A stretch of 16,237 bases of DNA, taken from positions 1 through 16,237 of the forward strand of contig DGDR01000229.1 in NCBI GenBank assembly GCA_002385545.1. Reading direction: 5' to 3'. The notes beneath the pieces are model-generated. The model was not told the DNA's origin and searched no databases. It worked only from the letters and a program-made list of their open reading frames with translations. Position 1 is the stretch's first letter; each line of letters starts with the position of its first letter. The stretch is from Clostridium sp. UBA3947. GTDB lineage: Bacteria; Bacillota; Clostridia; Clostridiales; Clostridiaceae. A program made the translations under genes and the position numbers. Below are positions 1-6,730 of the stretch, piece by piece.

Positions 1-125
1 TTGATGCTGCAAGGCTAGCTATATTTGAATATATAGAATCCTGGTACAACAGAAAAAGGCTTCATAGCAGTATTGGTTATATGACTCCTCAACAGCTTGA
101 AGATGCTTTAAGAAAAACTGCATAA
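1..125 (+). CDS. IS3-family transposase (OrfB), C-terminal end, partial
   Basis: Reading from base 3, an open frame enters from the left edge and stops at TAA 123-125, giving the last 40 residues of a protein. They contain WYNRKRLHSSIGYMTPQQ, the signature C-terminal segment of IS3-family (IS150/IS3 group) DDE integrases that catalyse IS transposition. The catalytic DDE residues lie upstream, outside the window, so I cannot tell whether the element is active. The frame is intact as far as it is visible. Its orientation is the same as the c-di-GMP gene that follows. Family membership is clear from the motif; the subgroup is inferred. Confidence 0.9.
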   Translation, partial: DAARLAIFEYIESWYNRKRLHSSIGYMTPQQLEDALRKTA

Positions 126-165
126 AAATTTGAGTTTTTGTGTCTACTATATTGACATAAATCCA
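1..165 (+). mobile_element. Right end of an IS3-family insertion sequence
   Basis: The transposase stop is followed within 40 bases by the segment 141-165, which reads TGTCTACTATATTGACA and ends in ATCCA. IS3-family right ends commonly carry a TGTCTA...TTGACA...CCA inverted repeat just after orfB, matching left ends that start TGG. The left end is off the window, so the boundary at about 165 is inferred from this resemblance and not from pairing two ends. No target duplication can be checked. Confidence 0.5.
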
Positions 166-181
166 AATGTGGCTTGATTAT
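152..181 (+). promoter_or_regulatory. Possible hybrid outward promoter at the IS right end
   Basis: TTGACA (152-157), inside the presumed IS terminal repeat, is followed after 18 bases by GATTAT (176-181), which lies in flanking DNA and matches TATAAT at 4 of 6. IS3-family ends are known to supply outward -35 boxes. A second TTGACA lies at 214-219 but only has a poor -10 (TATGAA at 235-240, 15-base spacer). Either could drive the gene starting at 338. The call rests on motif match alone. Confidence 0.3.
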
Positions 182-337
182 GGTTTGATTGTGGACATGG
201 TGTGGATATGATGTTGACATAGATGATACATAATTATGAATGGTTAGGGATGATGCTGATATATCGAAAAGAAGACGGATTATTAGAGTGTGTAAGTTCA
301 TAGGACGTGCGTAAATCGTTAGAAGGAGGTAGGGCTA

Positions 338-2374
338 TTGAAAGAGAGCAGATTAAAATATATAGTTTATATTTTTACTATAGCTGCTATTGTAGTCCTT
401 GGAAGTTTCATTCAGCAAAATAATATATATGAATTAGTATATAAATCATTATTTGGAACTGTCAACGATTCAAAGAATATTTCTAATATAATAGGATATA
501 TATTTATTGGAATAGTTTTTATTATCTTCATCATTATTGTTGAAGCAAGGCATAGAAAGCTTCTTAAGAGCAAAGATTTAGAATTGGTGAATATTACTGA
601 GGCCTATGATAGATATTCTAAAGCATTAAATAATGCTGAGGATGCTCTTTGGGAATATAACTTCGAAAAAAATAAGTTTTATGCCGCTGGGAAATGGTAT
701 GATATAATGGGGGTTCCCCCTGAAGAGATGTGCAATTTTGACGCTATTCTTAAATGTAATATTCATCCTGATGATAAGGAAAAAATAATGAATGATGTTG
801 ATAGATGTATTGCTGGTGAAATAGATATTTACAAAGGTGAATTTAGAATTCGGACCAGTGATAATAATTATAGGTGGATTCTAGCAAAGGCCAAGGTGGA
901 AAAGGATAAAAAGGGCAATTTGCTTACCTTTTCTGGAAGCATTTCGGATATAACTGAGATGAAGAATATGGAGGAACAGGTTAGCTTTTTGGCTTATTAT
1001 GATGTTCTTACTAAGTTGCCCAATAGGACACAGTTTACTGAGATGTTAAAGGAAGAAATCAATAAGGCCTTGAAGAATAATACATCTGGGGCAATATTGT
1101 TTATTGATTTGGATAATTTTAAAAATGTGAATGATACATTAGGTCATAATTATGGGGATGAATTGTTAAGGCAGATAGCTGAAAAGCTTAGGAAGGTGTT
1201 AAGAGAGCAGGACATTGCTTGTAGACTAGGCGGAGATGAGTTTTTAATCCTGTTAAGAGGTATAAATAGCGAAAGTGAAATAATTAAATGTGCAGAGAAT
1301 GCTTTACAGGTCTTAGACAATATGTATGATATAAATGATAAGCAGGTTTATGTATCTGCCAGTATTGGAATTGCAACCTTTCCTAAGGATAGTACGGATC
1401 CCAATGTGTTATTAAAGAATGCAGATGCGGCAATGTATAAGGCCAAGGAGTCAGGTAAAAATAAGTATGTATTTTTCAATCAATATATGCTACATACCTT
1501 GGAGAGAAAAACTGTTATTCAGGGTATCCTTAGAAATGCTATTAAGAATAATGAATTAAGATTATATTATCAGCCTCAATATGACATAAAAACAGGTGCT
1601 ATCATTGGATTAGAAGCCTTGCTAAGATTACAAAGTAAAGTATTAGGGGAAGTTTATCCTAATGAGTTTATACCAATTGCTGAGGAAAGTGGAATTATAG
1701 TTGAAATCGGTGAATGGGTTTTAAGAAAGGCTTGTGAGAAGAATTTAGAGCTTAGGAAAAAGGGCTACCAATATGGTTGTATTGGTGTAAACATTTCTTC
1801 TATCCAGCTTCAGCATAATAATTTCACTGATATGGTAGAAAGAGTTTTGGATGAAGTAGGCCTTGAGCCAAAATATTTGGAACTTGAGTTAACAGAAACG
1901 GTGCTTATGAAGTCTTTAGATACTAATGTGCAAATATTAGGGAAATTAAAGAAAAAAGGAGTTAAAGTAGCTCTAGATGATTTTGGTACAGGTTATTCCT
2001 CTCTAAATTATTTGAGAAAAATTCCTTTGAATAGATTAAAGATAGATAGATCCTTTATAGTAGATTTGATGAACGTTAGCAAGAACAGGGATATCTGTGA
2101 AGGTATCATCCAAATGGCTCATAATCTGGGCCTTGAAGTAATAGCAGAAGGTGTTGAAAAAAAGGAGCAATTAGATATATTAAAGGAAATGCTATGTGAT
2201 AGTGTGCAAGGATTTTTATACTCTCCTCCTCTTCCAGAAGATGAGTTGGAGGTTGTTCTTACTGAGAATATGGAACGAATGGCTAAAAATAAAACTACTA
2301 AGAAGCATGAATTTAAATATACTGCCTTGTATTCTAGAATGTCAAGGTTGAGAGAAAAGGAGAAAAAGGATTAA
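338..2374 (+). CDS. Membrane PAS-GGDEF-EAL cyclic-di-GMP synthase/phosphodiesterase
   Basis: This 678-residue protein probably makes and/or degrades cyclic-di-GMP at the membrane. Two N-terminal membrane segments (about 8-26 and 50-69) enclose a short outside loop. A PAS fold (about 90-212) follows, then GGDEF (about 215-380) and EAL (about 390-640). The cyclase motif G298-G299-D300-E301-F302 is intact, and R289-E-Q-D292 sits five residues upstream as a complete RxxD inhibitory I-site. The phosphodiesterase residues also look complete: E426 of EALLR, N485, E520 of ELTE, D547-D548 of DDFGTGYSS, K568 and E604 of IAEGVE. The start is TTG 338, placed by the strong site AGAAGGAGGT at 321-330. The flavodoxin gene follows after 89 bases without a terminator. 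Which activity dominates cannot be told from sequence. Confidence 0.93.
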   Translation: MKESRLKYIVYIFTIAAIVVLGSFIQQNNIYELVYKSLFGTVNDSKNISNIIGYIFIGIVFIIFIIIVEARHRKLLKSKDLELVNITEAYDRYSKALNNAEDALWEYNFEKNKFYAAGKWYDIMGVPPEEMCNFDAILKCNIHPDDKEKIMNDVDRCIAGEIDIYKGEFRIRTSDNNYRWILAKAKVEKDKKGNLLTFSGSISDITEMKNMEEQVSFLAYYDVLTKLPNRTQFTEMLKEEINKALKNNTSGAILFIDLDNFKNVNDTLGHNYGDELLRQIAEKLRKVLREQDIACRLGGDEFLILLRGINSESEIIKCAENALQVLDNMYDINDKQVYVSASIGIATFPKDSTDPNVLLKNADAAMYKAKESGKNKYVFFNQYMLHTLERKTVIQGILRNAIKNNELRLYYQPQYDIKTGAIIGLEALLRLQSKVLGEVYPNEFIPIAEESGIIVEIGEWVLRKACEKNLELRKKGYQYGCIGVNISSIQLQHNNFTDMVERVLDEVGLEPKYLELELTETVLMKSLDTNVQILGKLKKKGVKVALDDFGTGYSSLNYLRKIPLNRLKIDRSFIVDLMNVSKNRDICEGIIQMAHNLGLEVIAEGVEKKEQLDILKEMLCDSVQGFLYSPPLPEDELEVVLTENMERMAKNKTTKKHEFKYTALYSRMSRLREKEKKD

Positions 2375-2463
2375 TAAACTGCTTGATAAAGTCTTTTGTA
2401 AAGGGCTGGTTTCAAAGGACATGAGGTACTATATCCAGCAAGTTATATGAAAGGTAGATTATT

Positions 2464-2976
2464 ATGTGTACATTAATTGTATATGCTACTAAGCATGGCT
2501 CTGTTAAGCGATGTGCAGAGATATTATCAAGTAAGTTCGATGGACAAGTTGTTTTGATTAATGTTAAGGAAACCGAAGATTTAGACCTTTCTAAGTATGA
2601 TAAGGTCATTATTGGTGGTTCCATATATGCTGGCAGAATTCAAAAGGAAATTTTAGAATTTTGTAATAATAATCTTAAGGAGTTACTTGCTAAAAAGATT
2701 GCTCTTTTTATATGCTGCATGATTGAAAAGGAAGCGGAAAAGCAGCTAGCCACTGCCTTCCCTAAAGAATTGCTAGACTGTTCATTGGCTAATAAAAGCT
2801 TTGGTGGTGAGCTTAAATTTAAGGAAATGAGCTTTTGGGAAAGACTTATAAGCAAAATGGTATCAAAGCTGTTGGCAAAGGAGGATCCAAGTTTAGTCTT
2901 AGACACTAAGGAGAATATATCTAAGCTTTCTATGAAGGATATAGATGATTTAGCGAAGATTATGAATGAGGCTTAA
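2464..2976 (+). CDS. Flavodoxin-domain protein, HemG-like
   Basis: A 170-residue single-domain FMN-binding protein of the flavodoxin type related to menaquinone-dependent protoporphyrinogen oxidase (HemG). The phosphate-binding loop is YATKHGS (7-13). A second FMN loop is IIGGSIYAGRI (49-59), and the strand FICCMI follows at about 92-97. The length fits the family (about 150-180). ATG 2464 is preceded by GAAAGGT at 2449-2455. It probably shares a transcript with the upstream c-di-GMP gene and is closed by the hairpin at 3032-3087. No haem-synthesis genes are nearby, so true protoporphyrinogen oxidase activity is doubtful; a general electron-transfer role is equally possible. No membrane segment is seen. 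Confidence 0.85.
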   Translation: MCTLIVYATKHGSVKRCAEILSSKFDGQVVLINVKETEDLDLSKYDKVIIGGSIYAGRIQKEILEFCNNNLKELLAKKIALFICCMIEKEAEKQLATAFPKELLDCSLANKSFGGELKFKEMSFWERLISKMVSKLLAKEDPSLVLDTKENISKLSMKDIDDLAKIMNEA

Positions 2977-3014
2977 CAAGTATAGTATGTCAATTAAATA
3001 CTTAACAAGTATAG
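2972..3014 (+). repeat. Pair of 14-bp direct repeats at the end of the flavodoxin gene
   Basis: CTTAACAAGTATAG occurs at 2972-2985 and again, identical, at 3001-3014, with starts 29 bases apart. The first copy includes the stop codon TAA of the flavodoxin gene. This looks like a small local duplication of the gene end. No function is apparent. Confidence 0.75.
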
Positions 3015-3031
3015 AACAATAATGAATATTA

Positions 3032-3087
3032 AAAAGCAATGGAGATATTTGATTACTGCCTACAGTGACAAAAACTCCATTGCTTTT
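3032..3087. terminator. Bidirectional intrinsic terminator
   Basis: A perfect 13-bp stem pairs AAAAGCAATGGAG (3032-3044) with CTCCATTGCTTTT (3075-3087). The 30-base loop holds a small nested ACTG/CAGT hairpin. There are T runs on both strands: TTTT after the plus arm and TTTTT after the minus arm. It can end the flavodoxin transcript and also the convergent minus-strand gene at 3279-3647. Confidence 0.85.
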
Positions 3088-3228
3088 ATAGTGTGTTAAA
3101 TTTTTAAATTATATAGTTCTGGATTGACCTATATTGCTATCTGTGTTACATGGAAAGTGAAGTTAATAGTTTTTAAATAAAAATTTACATTTTAGCACTT
3201 TGTAAAATTATCCTTGAAAATTGATTTT

Positions 3229-3240
3229 TAAAAGCTGCAG
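3229..3240 (+). repeat. Remnant of the intergenic element (TAAAAGCTGCAG)
   Basis: TAAAAGCTGCAG here is identical to 9059-9070, the right end of a heptad-repeat element, and likewise lies just past the stop of a minus-strand gene. The bases to its left show no clear 7-bp units. The rest of 2977-3278 is AT-rich with the direct repeat and the terminator already listed; I see no gene there. The match is only 12 bases, so chance is possible. Confidence 0.35.
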
Positions 3241-3278
3241 AGAAGATTTTTGATCAACTGCTAGTGATGAAATAAGCT

Positions 3279-3647
3279 TTACCACCACCAGCCTCCAAAA
3301 CCGTAGCTTAAACCACGACCAAGGCCGTATCCATAACCAAAACCAAAGCCACCACCTAGCAAGCCAAGGATTAAAACTGCCCCAAGGAGCCCACTCCAAC
3401 CGAAGTTACCGTAGCCTAAAAATCTTCCATCAGTGCTATAGAGTCTAAAATCATCATCATAATAGCCTATGGGTGTACCATCCATGGTATATACTACTCC
3501 ACAGTTTAGGAAGGCTAGAGGATGACAACAGTTGTCGTAGATTATGCAGTCTTCAAAATATCCTATATGACAATGGTTTTTGTCATAGATTTTATTCTTC
3601 TTTACGTAGCCTTGAACATTTCCGTAGCAATCATATGCCTTTTCCAT
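3279..3647 (-). CDS. Beta-flower-like repeat protein with Gly/aromatic tail
   Basis: This 122-residue protein has two parts. Residues 4-80 are about five imperfect 15-17-residue units of the form (I/V/L)YD..G..IGYF.., for example IYDKNHCHIGYF and LYSTDGRFLGYG. This pattern resembles what I recall as the 4-fold beta-flower family, small hairpin-repeat proteins of unknown role. Residues 83-122 are a hydrophobic, glycine- and aromatic-rich tail (WSGLLGAVLILGLLGGG, then GFGYGYGLG, ending WWW). The tail could insert in a membrane or drive self-assembly. Six cysteines (7, 26, 34, 40, 41, 49) all lie in the repeat part. There is no signal peptide. The start ATG 3647 has the site AGGTGGGAG at 3652-3660. 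It is a single-gene unit. Family assignment is from memory of the repeat pattern; function is unknown. Confidence 0.8.
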   Translation of the reverse strand: MEKAYDCYGNVQGYVKKNKIYDKNHCHIGYFEDCIIYDNCCHPLAFLNCGVVYTMDGTPIGYYDDDFRLYSTDGRFLGYGNFGWSGLLGAVLILGLLGGGFGFGYGYGLGRGLSYGFGGWWW

Positions 3648-3808
3648 AAGTCTCCCACCTTTTTAAAAATTTTAAGTTAATTAGTAAGACAGAAAATCTC
3701 TTGCAATTTCAATATATGATTGCAGTATAAATAAGGTGACCATAAGAAGTTATAATCTAAGGGAAGAGGCTAGTTATAATGCCTCATTGCATAGCCTAGT
3801 TAGGCTAT

Positions 3809-3848
3809 AAAGCTAAGGTTAAGAGAAACTTTAAGCTTTTATTTTTTT
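3809..3848 (+). terminator. Terminator or attenuator upstream of the marR operon
   Basis: AAAGCTAAGGTT (3809-3820) pairs with AACTTT (3827-3832) and AGCTTT (3834-3839), with one bulged A and one G-T pair. The stem is followed by TA and seven T (3842-3848). Just upstream, TAGCCTA/TAGGCTA (3792-3798, 3801-3807) and GAGGC/GCCTC (about 3766-3785) form further hairpins, so the 5' region could be a folded leader. A weak promoter candidate is TTGCAA 3701-3706 with TATAAA 3726-3731 (19-base spacer). The sequence matches no riboswitch consensus I know. The remainder of 3648-4030 holds the marR promoter and operator repeats. Confidence 0.5.
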
Positions 3849-3891
3849 CTTAGAATATGGGGCATATTTGCCTTTGGAAAAATAAAAAATA

Positions 3892-3919
3892 TTGACATAG
3901 ATAAATAAAAGAGTAGAAT
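3892..3919 (+). promoter_or_regulatory. Sigma-A-type promoter of the marR-ABC operon
   Basis: A perfect TTGACA (3892-3897) and TAGAAT (3914-3919, 5 of 6) are separated by 16 bases. Transcription would start near 3926, about 105 bases before the marR start codon and directly in front of the repeats at 3935-3985. Confidence 0.65.
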
Positions 3920-3934
3920 ATATAAGTGCCGGTT

Positions 3935-3985
3935 ATTTCGTATGCGAAATATATGTATACGAAATATAAGTGTGCGAAATAATTA
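3935..3985 (+). promoter_or_regulatory. Tandem 15-bp operator-like repeats before marR
   Basis: Three head-to-tail 15-bp units, TATGCGAAATATATG (3941-3955), TATACGAAATATAAG (3956-3970) and TGTGCGAAATAATTA (3971-3985), share the core CGAAAT at an exact 15-base period. The first is also half of an inverted repeat, since ATTTCG at 3935-3940 mirrors CGAAAT at 3945-3950. MarR proteins usually bind 16-20-bp inverted repeats near their own promoter. This array sits immediately after the predicted start of transcription, so autorepression by the product of the next gene is the likely role. Confidence 0.6.
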
Positions 3986-4030
3986 TAAAACTGTATAATT
4001 CAGTAATTTTACTAAGAAGGTGAGGAACTA

Positions 4031-4477
4031 TTGGAAGAAAATAATAAGGGAATTATTGTGGCAAGGACAATACATAAAATTATGCATGCCATAAAGCGTG
4101 ATTTAACATGTAAGTTTCAGGAAGTAAATCTTACCGCTCCTCAAGGTATGCTAATAGGTGTTCTTGCAAGAAATAAAAAAATGAAAGTTAGTGACTTAAG
4201 TGAACAGCTTCAGCTATCAAACAGTACTGTATCTGGTATCATCGATAGACTAGAAAAGCAAGGCCTAGTGGAAAGAACAAGAAGTGATGAGGACAGACGT
4301 ATTGTTTATGTTAGCATAACTAAAAAGACTGAAGAGGAAGTCATGGAGCATTATAAATATGCTGAAAAAAAGCTTGAAGACATACTAGGGAATGCTAGTG
4401 AAAAGGAATTGGATGAAATACTTCGTGGCTTATCAATATTAGAAAAGGTGTTGGAGAGAAATGAGCAAGACAAATAA
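4031..4477 (+). CDS. MarR-family transcriptional regulator
   Basis: A 148-residue winged-helix regulator that probably represses its own operon and the efflux genes behind it. The DNA-binding domain spans about 36-100. SNSTVSGIIDRLEKQG (63-78) is the recognition helix region, and the wing is at 80-97 with the typical DEDRR motif (86-90). Helices at both ends (7-31, 102-143) would form the dimer interface. The length is typical for MarR. The start is TTG 4031, with the ribosome site AAGAAGGTGAGG ending near 4025. The ABC gene begins 21 bases downstream, so the three genes are almost certainly cotranscribed. The ligand is unknown; MarR proteins beside ABC exporters usually sense drugs or toxic small molecules. 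Confidence 0.92.
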   Translation: MEENNKGIIVARTIHKIMHAIKRDLTCKFQEVNLTAPQGMLIGVLARNKKMKVSDLSEQLQLSNSTVSGIIDRLEKQGLVERTRSDEDRRIVYVSITKKTEEEVMEHYKYAEKKLEDILGNASEKELDEILRGLSILEKVLERNEQDK

Positions 4478-4498
4478 TAATAAAGGAGTAGATGACAG

Positions 4499-6730
4499 AT
4501 GTATAGGTTAGCAAAGTATGTAAAGCCTTTTATAGGATTCATTATAGGTGCAATCTTATTGCTATTTGTGCAAGCTATGTGTGACTTGGCCTTGCCAGAT
4601 TATATGTCAAATATAGTTAACGTAGGTTTGCAGCAAGGTGGTATAGAGGATGCAGTGCCAGAAGCCTTGACAGAAGGAAGAATGAATAAAGCACTTCTAT
4701 TTATGACGGAGGAAGAAAAGAAGCTAGTTTCAGATAATTATACAAGGATTGATAAGACTAGTTCTGATTACAATGAGTACTTAAAGAAGTATCCTATACT
4801 TTCGCAGGAAAGTGTCTATGTATTAAAAAAGAAAAATAAACAAGTTATAGAGGAAATGAATCCAGTGATGGGCAGGGCCTTACTTACGACCTTCTCGATT
4901 GAGCAAAAGCAGGCCATGGCCATTAAAGCAGGTAAGGAATTAGATTTCCAAGGAACCAAGTATCCTGCAACAACGGATGTGTTTGCTATGATAGGGCAAA
5001 AGCCTCAGGATGAAAGAGTAGCTGAATCCCATGAGGAGACAAAGCAATACACTGCTTTAGGTGAGAATGCTATAGTTCAAGCAGCTGCACAGGTAGTTAG
5101 AGTTGAGTACAAGATACTGGGCATGGATACAGACAAAGTTCAAAATAGATATATATTTAAAATGGGAATATACATGCTCTTAATATCTCTATTAAGCGCT
5201 GTTGCTATAGTTGTAGTAGGCTTTTTCTCTTCAAAGACCGCAGCAGGCTTTGCAAGGGATATAAGAAGTGAAGTGTTCAAAAAGGTTCAGAGATTCTCAA
5301 ATACTGAAATGGATAAATTCTCTACTGCTTCACTTATCACAAGAACAACAAATGATATTACTCAGATTCAAATGTTTATTGTTATCATGATAAGAATGGT
5401 ATTCTACGCCCCAATTATAGGTGTAGGAGGAGTTATAAGAGCCATAGGAAAGAGTTCCTCCATGTCATGGATTATTGCACTGGCAGTGGTATTACTATTG
5501 GTGTTAATAGTAACTGTAATCATAATAGCCCTTCCTAAGTTTAAGGCTATTCAGAAGCTTATTGATAAATTAAATCTAGTGGCTAGGGAAAATCTATCTG
5601 GTATCATGGTAATCAGAGCCTTTAATACTGAAAGATTTGAGGAAAAGCGTTTTGATAAGGCAAATAGCGATGTAACTAAAAACAGCCTTTTTGTAAACAG
5701 GGTAATGGTAGTAATGATGCCAGTTATGACCTTGATTATGAATGGAGTTTCCTTACTTATAGTTTGGGTAGGAGCCCATGAAATTGAACAGTCTTCTATG
5801 CAGGTAGGGGATATGATGGCCTTTATGCAGTATGCTATCCAAATTATGATAGCCTTCTTGATGATGTCTATGATGTTTATTATGATTCCTAGAGCTTCTG
5901 TAGCAGCACAGCGTGTGTCAGAGGTTTTAGAAACAGAGGAAGTAATCAAGGAGCCTAAGGCTGCGAAGAAATTTGATGAAGGCAAAAAGGCCGTTGTAGA
6001 ATTCAGGAATGTTTCCTTCAGATATCCTGAAGCGGAGGAGGATGTAATAAAGAATATAAGCTTTACTGCTCTTCCGGGACAGACTACCGCTATTATTGGT
6101 TCTACTGGTTCAGGAAAAACAACATTGGTTAATTTAATACCTCGTTTTTATGATGTAACAGAAGGTCAGGTCCTAGTAGACGGTGTAGATGTTAGAGATG
6201 TAACTACTCATGACCTTAGAGAAAAAATAGGTTATGTGCCTCAAAAGGGCTTCCTATTTAGTGGTACTATTGACTCAAATATAAGATATGGAGATGAAAA
6301 TGCATCAGAAGAAGAGATAGCTCTAGCAGCAGACATAGCCCAGGCATCTGAATTTATCAAGAAAAAGGAAGAAGGCTTTAATACGGAAGTTTCCCAAGGA
6401 GGAAGCAACCTTTCAGGAGGACAAAAGCAAAGGTTATCCATTGCTCGAGCCTTAGCAAAGAAACCAGAAATATTCATATTTGATGATAGCTTTTCTGCTT
6501 TAGACTTTAAAACAGATTCGGCCTTAAGAAAGGCTTTAAAGGAAAACATAGCCTCTAGCACTATAATAATTGTTGCCCAGCGTATTTCAACAATAAAGAA
6601 TGCAGAGCAGATAATAGTACTAGATGAAGGTAAAGTAGTTGGAATAGGTACTCATAAGGAACTTATGGAGAATTGTGAGACCTATAAGGAAATTGCTTTA
6701 TCACAGCTTTCAAAGGAGGAATTAGCATGA
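4499..6730 (+). CDS. ABC exporter half-transporter with degenerate ATP site and large outside domain
   Basis: This 743-residue subunit has a membrane domain followed by a nucleotide-binding domain (about 497-735). ATP-site motifs are Walker A GSTGSGKT (534-541), Q582, a normal signature LSGGQ (638-642) and Walker B IFIFDD. D663 replaces the catalytic Glu and Q694 replaces the H-loop His, the classic marks of the degenerate half of heterodimeric exporters such as TM287/288, BmrCD and LmrCD. TM1 (about 12-34) and TM2 (about 219-241) are separated by some 180 hydrophilic residues that should form an extracellular domain; most exporters have only a short loop there. The total length therefore exceeds the usual 570-600. 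ATG 4499 is set by AAAGGAG at 4482-4488. The gene ends in an ATGA overlap with its partner. The substrate is not known; multidrug efflux is inferred. Confidence 0.92.
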   Translation: MYRLAKYVKPFIGFIIGAILLLFVQAMCDLALPDYMSNIVNVGLQQGGIEDAVPEALTEGRMNKALLFMTEEEKKLVSDNYTRIDKTSSDYNEYLKKYPILSQESVYVLKKKNKQVIEEMNPVMGRALLTTFSIEQKQAMAIKAGKELDFQGTKYPATTDVFAMIGQKPQDERVAESHEETKQYTALGENAIVQAAAQVVRVEYKILGMDTDKVQNRYIFKMGIYMLLISLLSAVAIVVVGFFSSKTAAGFARDIRSEVFKKVQRFSNTEMDKFSTASLITRTTNDITQIQMFIVIMIRMVFYAPIIGVGGVIRAIGKSSSMSWIIALAVVLLLVLIVTVIIIALPKFKAIQKLIDKLNLVARENLSGIMVIRAFNTERFEEKRFDKANSDVTKNSLFVNRVMVVMMPVMTLIMNGVSLLIVWVGAHEIEQSSMQVGDMMAFMQYAIQIMIAFLMMSMMFIMIPRASVAAQRVSEVLETEEVIKEPKAAKKFDEGKKAVVEFRNVSFRYPEAEEDVIKNISFTALPGQTTAIIGSTGSGKTTLVNLIPRFYDVTEGQVLVDGVDVRDVTTHDLREKIGYVPQKGFLFSGTIDSNIRYGDENASEEEIALAADIAQASEFIKKKEEGFNTEVSQGGSNLSGGQKQRLSIARALAKKPEIFIFDDSFSALDFKTDSALRKALKENIASSTIIIVAQRISTIKNAEQIIVLDEGKVVGIGTHKELMENCETYKEIALSQLSKEELA

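Noticed and set aside
89..301. 70-residue minus-strand frame at the left edge
   Set aside because: It crosses the transposase end and the IS boundary, lacks a ribosome site and has no recognisable domain.
2464..2976. Naming the flavodoxin gene hemG
   Set aside because: The FMN loops fit the HemG-like family, but no haem genes are nearby and family members have varied roles, so the symbol is not justified.
3208..3399. Trp/Phe-rich minus-strand frame
   Set aside because: It overlaps the C-terminal tail of the beta-flower-like gene in another frame; its odd composition is a by-product of the Gly-rich codons, and it has no ribosome site.
3736..3848. Known riboswitch class upstream of marR
   Set aside because: I compared it by eye with guanidine, purine, SAM, TPP, T-box and c-di-GMP consensus motifs and found none of their invariant cores; only a generic leader and terminator are supported.
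5551..5985. 144-residue minus-strand frame inside the first ABC gene
   Set aside because: Antisense shadow of a well-conserved coding region with no start signals; the same applies to the frames at 6241-6561, 8052-8249, 2640-2906, 4351-4542 and 11735-11917.
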